From contig DLPB01000031.1 of NCBI GenBank assembly GCA_002479805.1, positions 77,980-141,979 on the forward strand: 64,000 nucleotides of DNA, in the 5' to 3' direction. This DNA is from Micrococcales bacterium UBA7469. GTDB lineage: Bacteria > Actinomycetota > Actinomycetes > Actinomycetales > Microbacteriaceae. The translations under genes and the position numbers were made by a program. This document shows, one piece after another, positions 1-7,000 of the stretch. Position 1 is the first letter of the stretch. The number at the start of each line of letters is the position of its first letter. The notes under the pieces were generated by a model. The model saw nothing but the letters and a program-made list of their open reading frames with translations, searched no databases and was not told where the DNA came from.

Positions 1-560
1 TAGATGCCATGCCCATGGATCGAGAAGGTTGGGATATCGGTATCGGCCAGAAGATTCTGCACACCATCACCGGCATTCACATCCCAGTCAATGTAGAGCG
101 GCTTGAGTCCCAATCTTTTGAACTCGAGCGCTGCCCAGGCGTGATCGTTGAATACGCAAAAGCCTTCGCTTTTGATCTTCTGAGCATGGTGCTTAGCCCC
201 TTGGGGGTTGAAGCCAACTAGTGCCTCACCGGCTGCGATTAACTCAACCAAACGTGCCGTGCCAGCAAACATTTGAAATGCGATTTGCCCTAGCTCTGGC
301 TTTGAGCCACCCCACTCGCCAGATCTGCCAAGGTCTAGCACCTGCGAGACATACTCGGCAGTGTGGATGGTCTCTAGCTTGCTTCTATCTCCATCGAGCA
401 CCGTAGGCTCGATGACCTCGAAGCTGTTTGCTGGAAGTTCTTGGGTTAGAAGCTGGACTGCGATTTGAGCGCGTTCGGGCTTGGTGGGGTGGGATCCGTC
501 TCCGGACCCCAACCGCCAACCTAGGTAGTCATCGCTGTAGGCGATAGCTAATTTGTTCAT
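1..560 (-). CDS. HDAC/AcuC-superfamily deacylase, C-terminus cut by window edge
   Basis: The first 186 residues of a histone-deacetylase-like amidohydrolase are visible; the rest lies off the left edge. Recognisable features are HPTKPER near residue 24, the catalytic His pair (HH, residues 124-125), GFCVFND (133-139) and the metal-site strand YIDWDVNAGDG (157-167). In the family that strand normally reads D-x-D-x-H-H-G-D/N-G. Here the ligand Asp160 is kept, but the ligand His is Asn162 and the next His is Ala163. Family members remove acyl groups from lysine, polyamines or small molecules. The gene is last in a minus-strand run with a phosphatase, a VWA protein and an ARPP-1-like protein. ATG at 560 is the first start; no strong Shine-Dalgarno (SD) sequence precedes it. 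Family call is firm; activity and substrate are not. Confidence 0.82.
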   Translation of the reverse strand, partial: MNKLAIAYSDDYLGWRLGSGDGSHPTKPERAQIAVQLLTQELPANSFEVIEPTVLDGDRSKLETIHTAEYVSQVLDLGRSGEWGGSKPELGQIAFQMFAGTARLVELIAAGEALVGFNPQGAKHHAQKIKSEGFCVFNDHAWAALEFKRLGLKPLYIDWDVNAGDGVQNLLADTDIPTFSIHGHGI

Positions 561-637
561 GTTTGTGCTTTCGTGTGTATGGACCGCATGGTGCGATCAG
601 CCTTTGGTTTGGGCTGACCTGGGTCACACGTCAGCAC

Positions 638-829
638 CTAATCGGTTTCTTGTTCTCGTTGGTGTTGTTGCCTAAGTGCCTGCATGATCTGAGAAGCCCA
701 TGCTTGGATTTCCTGTTTGCTCGCGTTTGCGAGGTTCGAGGGAGGCTCAAAGACTTGCAGCGGATTGTTCGCGGAGGGTCTGCGACCATTGCCATCTGCT
801 TTTGACTCTTCGGCGTCAGTGAAACTCAT
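638..829 (-). CDS. Small hypothetical protein (63 aa)
   Basis: No family recognised. The reading frame is open further upstream, but that part is antisense-like Thr/Ser/Cys-rich sequence inside the previous gene. ATG at 829 gives a compact 63-residue protein beginning MSFTDAEES and ending in a Gln/Glu/Arg-rich helix (QIMQALRQQHQREQ). The start overlaps the end of the 122-aa gene by 14 nt, as expected for translational coupling, and a G-rich stretch (GGGGGC) precedes it. It belongs to the minus-strand run between the phosphatase and the HDAC-like gene. The helical, charged composition suggests a small adaptor, but that is inference only. Confidence 0.5.
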   Translation of the reverse strand: MSFTDAEESKADGNGRRPSANNPLQVFEPPSNLANASKQEIQAWASQIMQALRQQHQREQETD

Positions 830-1184
830 CTTGAGCCCCCAACCGCTTGAGTTCTTCTCTCGAACTGTCCTCAACCCCGAGCATTGCCACCCACACATTG
901 TGCAGAGCATCTGTGAACTCGTAACCTCGGGTTTGACCGACGCGGTTTTTGAAGTTGTCGTAGTCGATGGCATCAGCCTGCGCTGCCACCCACTTGGTGA
1001 AAACTTCCGGTTCGATGAATGCTCGGTATGGGTAGTCACCAAAAGGTGATACCGCTATCTCAACTCCAGCAGTCTGGGCCAGTGGCTCTAGAGACCTGCG
1101 GTCTCTAGAGCGAACTGTGATGACATCTGGACGGTCGTACTTTCTTACTGCGCTTACAAAGCCAGTGCTAGTGAAGATCCACAT
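816..1184 (-). CDS. Conserved actinobacterial small protein of unknown function (122 aa)
   Basis: The protein starts MWIFTSTGFVSAVRKYDRPD and contains ITVRSRDRRSLEPLA and AIDYDNFKNRV, followed by a Trp-containing helix. This layout (an opening beta strand MW-[IVL]-FT-x-x-GF-x-S, a charged R-x-R-D-x-x-S-L segment and a DYxNFK motif) resembles small proteins I know from actinobacterial chromosomes and actinophages, none with an assigned role. There are no membrane segments or catalytic motifs. The start overlaps the end of the phosphatase gene by 17 nt and its own end overlaps the 63-aa gene, so the three are probably translationally coupled. Confidence 0.7.
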   Translation of the reverse strand: MWIFTSTGFVSAVRKYDRPDVITVRSRDRRSLEPLAQTAGVEIAVSPFGDYPYRAFIEPEVFTKWVAAQADAIDYDNFKNRVGQTRGYEFTDALHNVWVAMLGVEDSSREELKRLGAQDEFH

Positions 1185-1668
1185 TGCTGGGCTCCTTATC
1201 TAATAGAAATCGCTCAAAGGTTTGATTACAAAGGGCATGGTGTGAGCGGCGCTCACGGATCAGGTCGATTGCTTCCTGAGCCGAGTAGCCAGCGCGCATC
1301 AGCACCAAGCCGGTGATCAGGCCCGATCGGTTCCAACCAGCCTGGCAGCGAATCAGCACTCGCTTGCCGGCTGACCAGTCCTGGTGGATAGCTGATACCA
1401 CCTGGTCTAGGTCCTGGGCATCAACATCGACTTTGTCGTGGTCATAGAAACCGAGCCTGATCTCTTTGACATACCAGTCCACCGGTAGCGCATTGGCATA
1501 CAAGGTGGCGACGGTGCCAAAGTGCAGGTTGGTGATCTCAGGAGAACCCAGGCAACCGAGCTGAGCTCGGTCACCGGTTCCACCCATCCACAGACCTGGA
1601 ACGATCTCACTCCAGAGGTCACCGTGGTGACCATATCCGCCCTTTGGGGAAACCAAATCAAATGGCAT
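1168..1668 (-). CDS. Dual-specificity/tyrosine protein phosphatase
   Basis: A compact 166-aa cysteine phosphatase. The signature loop is at residues 107-115 (RCQAGWNRS): Cys108, five residues, Arg114, then Ser, matching C-X5-R-S. The usual His before the Cys is Arg. An Asp cluster around residues 76-83 (YDHDKVDVD) could supply the general acid. Substrates could be phosphoproteins, or phosphorylated ADP-ribose or nucleotide compounds; phosphatases of this fold are known partners of ARPP-type proteins, and one is encoded two genes upstream. The start lies 9 nt after the VWA gene. ATG at 1668 is preceded by AGGAG, supporting the start. Confidence 0.85.
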   Translation of the reverse strand: MPFDLVSPKGGYGHHGDLWSEIVPGLWMGGTGDRAQLGCLGSPEITNLHFGTVATLYANALPVDWYVKEIRLGFYDHDKVDVDAQDLDQVVSAIHQDWSAGKRVLIRCQAGWNRSGLITGLVLMRAGYSAQEAIDLIRERRSHHALCNQTFERFLLDKEPSNVDLH

Positions 1669-1677
1669 GAGGACTCC

Positions 1678-2961
1678 TTAGTTCTTGTCTCGTGGGTTTG
1701 GCTTAGAGCGAGCCGAGCGGAAGCTCGACTCGGTGGCGCGCTTGGCGAACTCGATATCGGTAAAGCCCAAAAGCTCTGCCAGTTCGCGATTCTCAGCCAA
1801 GATGCGAAGCCGAACCCGCGGGGTCAGCTTGTCCAGCTGGCGGAGCAGTTCCGCGGTGTCGTGCTGGGCATTGAGGATTAGGTTCCTCGCCTCATCGAAT
1901 GAGCCGTTGCGCGCAGCTTGCGCAGCGCTCTCCTTGACGCCCGCCATCTTGAAGATCGCCAGCTCTGCTAGCACGTCCTCATCGATAGGGTCAGCCACAA
2001 AGTTCTGCGGTGAGGCCACCTCGATGTTCAAGGTATCTGCATAGTTGAGCATTTCACCGGTTAGTGCGTTCTCCCCCATGATGGTTACGCGAACACCCAG
2101 CATGGCGATCTGCGACTCTGGGATGGCTTTTAGGTCAAGCACAAATGCCCAACCTCGCTCCTCGCCAGAAACCAGCGCACCAAGGTTCGCCTTGAGGCTG
2201 CGGTTATCCTGCTCATACTGAGGGAGATAACCAATCGGGATGATGGTCTTGAGGTACTGCGGGTGCTCAACCTCAATGGTGCACATTAGGTTCCGAATCG
2301 AGCGCTCCAACAGGCCATCGATCTCATCCTGTAGGCCGGCAACCGCCTCTTCGACCGCTACCGCGGCAAAGTGGTTGCCCTGACCTGAGTAAGCTACCGA
2401 GGCCAGGATGGTCTCATCGAAGCCGGTACCGATACCGATGGTTGAGGTGCTAACCAGGTGCTCGGTGGCGAGCGCCGCCAACTGTCCAAGTGCTGCCGGG
2501 TCTGTGATGCCAGCGTTGGCGTGTCCATCAGAGAGCAGGATCAACTTGGTCTCTACCCCGGATGGTGCCTTGGCCGCCTCCGCTAGGCCAAAGCGGTAAC
2601 CGAGTTCGATGTTGGTGCTGCCACCTGGTTCAAGCTGTGCCAACTCACGACGGAGCTGCGCTGCGTCGAGAGTTGCCTTCTCCATCAGCGGCAGATTGAT
2701 CTCCACCTCGGTGTCGAAGGAGATAACCGAGATGTAGTCGGCAGGGCTGAGCTGACCGATCATCTGGCCAATGGTGGCCTTAATGAGTTCCAATCTGCCG
2801 CCACCCATTGAGCCGGAGCGGTCCACCACGAACACGATGGCTTGGGGTGAGCGAGTGATGGTTTGGCTTGGTAGCTGTGGGGCTGCTGCTTCGATCAGTA
2901 GCCCAAGGGTTCTTGGCTGACCGGCTTTGATTTTTGTCGTTTCCAGACGTGCGTTAAACAT
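1678..2961 (-). CDS. von Willebrand factor A domain protein
   Basis: A 427-aa soluble protein with an N-terminal beta region and a VWA domain from about residue 40. The metal-ion-dependent adhesion site is complete: D-R-S-G-S (47-51), the Thr in GGSTNIELG and the Asp in LLSDGHANAG. A beta-rich middle (280-340) and a helical tail follow. No signal peptide or membrane anchor is visible, so it probably acts in the cytoplasm, as VWA proteins that scaffold AAA or ternary complexes do. GGAG stands 6 nt before ATG 2961. It lies between the ARPP-1-like gene (64-nt gap) and the phosphatase gene (9-nt gap), probably in one transcript. The C-terminus is charged (NPRDKN). Confidence 0.88.
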   Translation of the reverse strand: MFNARLETTKIKAGQPRTLGLLIEAAAPQLPSQTITRSPQAIVFVVDRSGSMGGGRLELIKATIGQMIGQLSPADYISVISFDTEVEINLPLMEKATLDAAQLRRELAQLEPGGSTNIELGYRFGLAEAAKAPSGVETKLILLSDGHANAGITDPAALGQLAALATEHLVSTSTIGIGTGFDETILASVAYSGQGNHFAAVAVEEAVAGLQDEIDGLLERSIRNLMCTIEVEHPQYLKTIIPIGYLPQYEQDNRSLKANLGALVSGEERGWAFVLDLKAIPESQIAMLGVRVTIMGENALTGEMLNYADTLNIEVASPQNFVADPIDEDVLAELAIFKMAGVKESAAQAARNGSFDEARNLILNAQHDTAELLRQLDKLTPRVRLRILAENRELAELLGFTDIEFAKRATESSFRSARSKPNPRDKN

Positions 2962-3025
2962 AATGTTCTCCTAGTGAGTGAATTTGTATAAAAAGGTGCT
3001 GCGAGGGTGCCTTGTCGGCCCCGGT

Positions 3026-4027
3026 CTATGCGGCCAGCACTAACTCATGCTGAGAGTTGATGCAGGAGAGGTGAACTAGATCGCCTTCAAGCATCAGGGC
3101 AGCAGCCGCCACATACCGGGAGTTGGCAGACTGCGAACGGCTGTAGTTGTGGTTGCGAGAAACCTCTTCGAGGCGAAGCTTGCTGGCCTGAAGCACAAAG
3201 TCGCGAGCTCCCTGACCCCTGGCTTCGACATAGCTCTTATCTGCGACATCCAGCTGGAAGCTCTGCAGCATTCCCTCTAGTCGCTCAGCCAGAGTGTCTG
3301 GGTGATCAAAGAGTTCAAAGGCAACCGGCTGCCCAAGGGCTGCGATAACTACGCCACGCTGGCCCGGCAAAGCCTGAATCGAGGGGAGCTTTGGGGCGTT
3401 GCCATCTAGCTCGTCTTGGATATCTGCAAGCGAATGTGTGGCGGCTTTGGTCTTGTGCCTGTGCTGGTAGCTTGCGACATTCGACCAAACTCGAGACTGG
3501 TCTGGACCTAGCTGTGAGACATTGCCCAACTGGTCGCGGCTTAGGCCGCGCATCGCAACTCGCACCGCGGTTGGGGCAACCTTCTTGCCGGCAGATTGCT
3601 GGTGTGAGCCGCCCCAACGGCTCTGCTCAACACAGACCACTGGGATCTGCTCGATAGAACGAGCTGGGATAACAATCGACTGGGTTAGTGCTCGGTGCTG
3701 CCAGCCGCCCTCGAGGATCATGCCCTCCAGAAGCACAAGGTCGAGGTCTGCCTCATTCTCAACCTGCAGGGTTGGCACCGAGGCCTGTGCTGCTTCGGCA
3801 ACCTTGAATGCCTGGCCGGCGGCAGTTGCATATTTTCTCTCGACAACTGGGGCATCGGTCCAAACCGGAAACCAGGTTAGGTTGCCGTATCGGTAGCCGG
3901 AGCCAACGTGAAGCTGAGGCTTGGAGCCTTGAGGAACTGAAGCGACCTTGGTGCTTGCCACTAGATCCTGAATTGAGGTGCCACTGGTCAATAACTCTGA
4001 CCAGGTTTTGCCTTGATTTTGCTCCAT
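3026..4027 (-). CDS. ARPP-1-like protein (family linked to ADP-ribose metabolism)
   Basis: This 333-aa protein matches my memory of the ARPP-1 domain (ADP-ribosylglycohydrolase and rhodanese-phosphatase associated protein). Typical elements are GSGYRYGNLTWFPVW near residues 43-57, EADLDLVLLEGMILEGGWQ near 115-132, the RSIEQIPVVCVEQSRW strand-turn, and a C-terminal half with conserved RGARD-like (GQGARDFV) and Phe/Leu-rich helices. The biochemical activity is unknown; genome neighbourhoods in the literature tie it to NAD/ADP-ribose metabolism. It is first in the minus-strand run, has a clear SD (AAGGAG, 7 nt) and is divergent from an NrtR-like sensor, which fits the assignment. The identification rests on recall, not a search. 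Confidence 0.72.
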   Translation of the reverse strand: MEQNQGKTWSELLTSGTSIQDLVASTKVASVPQGSKPQLHVGSGYRYGNLTWFPVWTDAPVVERKYATAAGQAFKVAEAAQASVPTLQVENEADLDLVLLEGMILEGGWQHRALTQSIVIPARSIEQIPVVCVEQSRWGGSHQQSAGKKVAPTAVRVAMRGLSRDQLGNVSQLGPDQSRVWSNVASYQHRHKTKAATHSLADIQDELDGNAPKLPSIQALPGQRGVVIAALGQPVAFELFDHPDTLAERLEGMLQSFQLDVADKSYVEARGQGARDFVLQASKLRLEEVSRNHNYSRSQSANSRYVAAAALMLEGDLVHLSCINSQHELVLAA

Positions 4028-4040
4028 AAGAAACTCCTTT

Positions 4041-4149
4041 TACTCGTTCTACGCTTTATCATAGCACGAGTATCTGCGTTTTTGCGATAATTATGGAGAA
4101 AATCTTTGAAAATTTCTCAAATACCCAGTATTTATGCCATAATTTTGGC
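4041..4149. promoter_or_regulatory. Divergent promoter region with palindromic operator candidates
   Basis: The 123 nt between the ARPP-1-like and NrtR-like genes hold three symmetric elements. TACTCGT/ACGAGTA (7-bp arms, 4041-4072) brackets a minus-strand TATGAT hexamer (4063-4058) suited to the ARPP-1 gene. GCGATAATTATGGA (4084-4097) and GCCATAATTTTGGC (4136-4149) are two copies of one imperfect palindrome (11 of 14 positions the same). The second ends 1 nt before the NrtR-like ATG and contains CATAAT placed as a leaderless -10. The arrangement suggests autoregulation plus control of the divergent run. Confidence 0.5.
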
Positions 4150-4150
4150 T

Positions 4151-5056
4151 ATGCCAGCAAGCAAAATCGTGGTCACAGTCGCACTTTTTACCGTTATCGA
4201 GGACTTCAACTTCTTCTCGGTGCCAAGATCTTTGGTTTCTCTCGGACACCTGTCGGAGAAGTTTGGTTTAGGTCTATTTGTCATCACCCGTCGGACGAAT
4301 GAGGACGCTGTCGTATCTCTGACGGACAGAAGAGTACTGCCAGCCTCCGACGTTCGTCCGTGGGAGACCGTTGAAGAAGCTGCTCATCGCCTGGTTCGCG
4401 AGGACTTGGGTGTGACAGTGCCGGTTCGTTTGCGCCAGGAGCGCATCTTTGATGACCCAAAGCGCGAGCAGGACCAGCGGGTTATCTCGATCAACTACTG
4501 GGGCTTTGCCAATCTGGAGGATGTAGCTCCAGTGCTTGGTGGCAAGGAGCAGGTTGGCCTTGAGCTGGTAAACAGCTCCTCCTTTATAGATGAGTGGGAT
4601 AGGCAACAAGGTCTGGCTGATTTTGATGGCGTTTGCCGCTTTGGCCTTCGCACCTCACCAATGGAGAGACGCGGTCACGACCGAATGCTTTCGCACGAGA
4701 TCGGCACCGGACCTATTCTGGATATCGATCACGATGAGATGGTCTTCTACAGCTGGCGCAAACTCCGCTACGCATTCGGTGGTCGCCTAGATCCGTTCCG
4801 CTATCTCGGAGCTACTGCGCTATCCGAAGCATTCAGACTTAGCGACCTTAAAGAACTGAACGATGTTTGCCGCGGTGAGCGAACCCAGGTCGATCAGTTC
4901 CGAAGAAGCGTGTTGAGCGAATCCAGCTTCATCGCCGAGTCAGATGTCAAAGAAATCAAGCAGCGTCGTCCAGGTAAGCCTGCGACCCTCTACTCACTTC
5001 GAGATTGGGCCGACCCAACCAAAGATCTATCCAGCAAACCCGACTACTCAGACTAG
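4151..5056 (+). CDS. NrtR-like transcriptional regulator (degenerate Nudix + winged helix)
   Basis: A 301-aa two-domain regulator. Residues ~8-150 form a Nudix fold and the remainder a winged-helix module, as in NrtR, the ADP-ribose-responsive repressor of NAD biosynthesis genes. The Nudix box is decayed: the REUxEExGU core reads RLVREDLGV and the leading Gly-Gly is Ala-Ser (LPASDVRPWE). Hydrolysis is therefore unlikely and ligand sensing more likely. An upstream in-frame TTG (4106) exists, but ATG 4151 is preferred: a palindrome and a CATAAT hexamer lie directly before it, giving a leaderless start. Divergent from the ARPP-1-like gene and convergent with the next gene (23-nt gap). The target metabolite is inferred as ADP-ribose or NAD. 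Confidence 0.8.
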   Translation: MPASKIVVTVALFTVIEDFNFFSVPRSLVSLGHLSEKFGLGLFVITRRTNEDAVVSLTDRRVLPASDVRPWETVEEAAHRLVREDLGVTVPVRLRQERIFDDPKREQDQRVISINYWGFANLEDVAPVLGGKEQVGLELVNSSSFIDEWDRQQGLADFDGVCRFGLRTSPMERRGHDRMLSHEIGTGPILDIDHDEMVFYSWRKLRYAFGGRLDPFRYLGATALSEAFRLSDLKELNDVCRGERTQVDQFRRSVLSESSFIAESDVKEIKQRRPGKPATLYSLRDWADPTKDLSSKPDYSD

Positions 5057-5079
5057 AGCTGGCTTCAACGAAGTTTTTG

Positions 5080-5565
5080 TTAGTCAAGATCCAATGGTGC
5101 GCCAGCGGTCTCAAGCGCATCTATAACGATGCGCCACCATTTCTGCTGAATTAGCTCTGGGCGGTTTTCCAACATCATCTTGAGAAAGAGAATGAGTGGG
5201 CCTACGGCAGCAACAATGGACTTCGAATAGCGATCGTCGCCATTTACATTTCTATCTCTTCGAATCTCCTCAAGCAGGTAGAAAATGTCAACGGCAACTT
5301 GGGCAACGAATGTCATGTCCTTGTGTAATGCTTCAGACATGTCGTACATCGGAGCTCCACGGAACAAGATTGTGGTGCCCTTAGGATCCCGAGCGTAGGC
5401 AGCACTGCCACCTAGGCCCTTAAGACCGATCTCCACGCGCAAACCCTCTTGAACATTGAGAATCAACTCATCCTCGTACCATTCAACCCAATCGGGCGAC
5501 TGCCAAATCTCATTCACGATAATGCTGGTGGATTTTTCAATGTCTCCGAACTCGATTTGGTCCAA
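5080..5565 (-). CDS. Hypothetical protein (161 aa)
   Basis: No family recognised. The protein is acidic and Trp-rich at the N-terminus (EIWQSPDWVEWYEDE). It has a central beta-hairpin-like part with LKGLGGSAAYARD and a helical C-terminal half with a hydrophobic stretch (IVAAVGPLILFLKMML) that is more likely a buried helix than a membrane anchor. The start codon appears to be TTG at 5565, preceded by AAGGGGG at 4 nt; there is no closer ATG at the N-terminus. It follows the 137-aa hypothetical gene by 24 nt on the same strand. Confidence 0.65.
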   Translation of the reverse strand: MDQIEFGDIEKSTSIIVNEIWQSPDWVEWYEDELILNVQEGLRVEIGLKGLGGSAAYARDPKGTTILFRGAPMYDMSEALHKDMTFVAQVAVDIFYLLEEIRRDRNVNGDDRYSKSIVAAVGPLILFLKMMLENRPELIQQKWWRIVIDALETAGAPLDLD

Positions 5566-5589
5566 TTTGCCCCCTTGATTGTTATAACT

Positions 5590-6003
5590 CTAAAGCTCGC
5601 GGTGGTTTGGATCCGACCAGATCGATTCCATTTCCTCCATTGAATATGCTGGCATTTGGTCAAGGCTCCTGCATGGCCCCAGCTCACCCTCCGACAAATA
5701 CGCCGTAATCCAAACATCCTGCTTCACGCCTCGGTATTCATCGAGGCGAACATAGAGCAGCTTGGACTCGGGGCAGTACTTGATCTCACCTTCGTGAGCC
5801 ACCAGAGTCCACATGTATAGCTCAATGGCTCTGTGGTGAAACATGACCTGGTCTTGCTTATCAGTTACTACTCTCACTGCCTTAGGACCAATGAGATCGA
5901 CCCTTGCCCAGAACCTGGAAAGGTGAGCCTTGACTCTGGCCTGGATGTAGTGAACGTTGTGACCTGGTTCGTATGATGCGCAGCTAAATGCTTCGTTTGC
6001 CAT
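5590..6003 (-). CDS. Hypothetical protein (137 aa)
   Basis: No family recognised. A small mixed alpha/beta protein with no signal peptide or membrane segment. Notable segments are FWARVDLIGPKAVRVVTD, HHRAIELYMWTLVAHEGEI and a C-terminal acidic tail with EEMESIWSDPN. AGGAG lies 7 nt before ATG 6003, so the start is well supported. Its leader contains the inverted-repeat structure at 6030-6099. It probably shares a transcript with the 161-aa gene downstream. The role is unknown; the neighbourhood (5-11 kb) is made of poorly conserved accessory genes. Confidence 0.65.
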   Translation of the reverse strand: MANEAFSCASYEPGHNVHYIQARVKAHLSRFWARVDLIGPKAVRVVTDKQDQVMFHHRAIELYMWTLVAHEGEIKYCPESKLLYVRLDEYRGVKQDVWITAYLSEGELGPCRSLDQMPAYSMEEMESIWSDPNHREL

Positions 6004-6029
6004 TTGGCACTCCTAGCTAGGGGCCATAA

Positions 6030-6099
6030 GGCCCACGACTTTGCCAAGGGGTTTACCTTGACCGCATCTTCCACTGGAGCACCCAGAGGTCGTGGGACC
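6030..6099 (-). other. Candidate structured RNA/leader with long-range stem
   Basis: Within the 264-nt gap at 6004-6267, CCCACGAC (6032-6039) pairs perfectly with GTCGTGGG (6089-6096). The stem extends by two further G-C pairs across one bulged A. It encloses a second hairpin, CAAGG (6045-6049) with CCTTG (6056-6060). On the minus strand this lies 27-96 nt before the 137-aa gene, in its leader. I do not recognise a known riboswitch. It could equally be a small RNA, a terminator-like element or an operator. The rest of the gap (6120-6267) shows nothing I can name. Confidence 0.35.
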
Positions 6100-6267
6100 G
6101 GGTTGCTATGCAGCTAGCCAGTTACTTTGCGCTGCAATTCTTGATGCGGATAAAACTTAACACGAAGGTGTGACTTTGTGGTTTTTGTCGAGCTTGTTTC
6201 GATCTCTAGTCCCAGGCATGCAATCTCCAGGGCTAAGGTTCTATAGGTTTAATACAGGTAGGGACAA

Positions 6268-6480
6268 TTAATTGGAATTGAAAGCCTCGGGCTTTAACTT
6301 TTTGGCCTCATCTTCGGAAACTTCTTCTAGGTCTATAAATCCATCCCTGAGGTAGTTAATGAGACTATCTGATGGCACCCACTCGCCCTTGCTCCAAACT
6401 TTAGGAGTAAATGGTTGCTCTAGTTTGAATAGAGCGATTGGTGCCTCATCGTTATCTACTTGAAAGAAATATCTATTCAT
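6268..6480 (-). CDS. Small hypothetical protein (70 aa)
   Basis: An acidic 70-aa protein, starting MNRYFFQVDNDEAPIALFK and ending in EEVSEDEAKKLKPEAFNSN. No family recognised. The frame extends upstream, but ATG 6480 gives the coherent protein, sits 4 nt after the end of the deoxyribonucleotidase gene, and has GGAGATAGAGAT just before it. It is probably the last gene of the HD/deoxyribonucleotidase transcript and may be a small partner of those enzymes; that is inference. Confidence 0.6.
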   Translation of the reverse strand: MNRYFFQVDNDEAPIALFKLEQPFTPKVWSKGEWVPSDSLINYLRDGFIDLEEVSEDEAKKLKPEAFNSN

Positions 6481-6484
6481 ATCT

Positions 6485-7000
6485 CTATCTCCTCTCAAGC
6501 AAATAGTCGAGCACTTTGCTCCAGTCCTCAAAGGGATCCTGCCCGAAGTGAATGTGCTGCGAGTTTTGACGCTCCCCAAACTCACGGGCTCCATTGGCCA
6601 AACGATCGTCGACCAAAAAATGGCCTTGGCTTAGGTGTTTATGGTGGCTGAGGATCAAGCGCTTATAAAGCGGTGAGCCCGGACCCCGCCCAAAGTGCTT
6701 TTGGATCCAGAGCAGTTTGTCCGACCATGCGGAGGAATTGTTCCAGGGCGCAGTGGAGAGGGCGTAAAGGTCAAAGTGCTCAGAGAGTTTGTTTATGGCC
6801 TCAATAGCGCCTGGCATTGGATCCATCAGTGCAAAGATTCCTTGAATCTCATCCGCATCGTTTGGTTCGCCGCGCTCGTTTCTGCCGTGATACGCAACGT
6901 GCTCTTCTTCTACTTCTCTGGGTAGTTTGTTTATGCCTGACTTGAAATCAACAATGACGTTGTCCATGTCTACAAAAAGCGTCTTCTTACTCACGGCCAT
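6485..7000 (-). CDS. 5'(3')-deoxyribonucleotidase (NT5C family, HAD)
   Basis: A 171-aa HAD-superfamily nucleotidase of the NT5C type, which dephosphorylates (deoxy)nucleoside monophosphates. Motif I is DMDNVIVDF (nucleophile and acid/base Asp at residues 11 and 13), motif II is in ALSTAPWNN, and the C-terminal motif is FLVDDRLANGARE. Length and motif spacing are typical of this family, common in bacteria and phages. The start at 7000 overlaps the end of the HD-protein gene by 14 nt. Together with an upstream HD phosphohydrolase-like protein, the context suggests nucleotide turnover, possibly alarmone or dNTP control. Confidence 0.85.
   Translation of the reverse strand: MAVSKKTLFVDMDNVIVDFKSGINKLPREVEEEHVAYHGRNERGEPNDADEIQGIFALMDPMPGAIEAINKLSEHFDLYALSTAPWNNSSAWSDKLLWIQKHFGRGPGSPLYKRLILSHHKHLSQGHFLVDDRLANGAREFGERQNSQHIHFGQDPFEDWSKVLDYLLERR

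Noticed and set aside
638..1042. Longer 134-aa form of the 63-aa ORF
   Set aside because: The added N-terminus is antisense-quality sequence overlapping the 122-aa gene; ATG 829 with a short overlap fits better.
4093..4302. 69-codon plus-strand ORF overlapping the NrtR-like gene start
   Set aside because: Out of frame with the regulator, no SD, no recognisable features; the NrtR-like frame explains the region.
4151..5056. NrtR-like protein as an active Nudix hydrolase
   Set aside because: The Nudix box has lost the first catalytic Glu of REUxEE (RLVRED), so enzymatic activity is unlikely.
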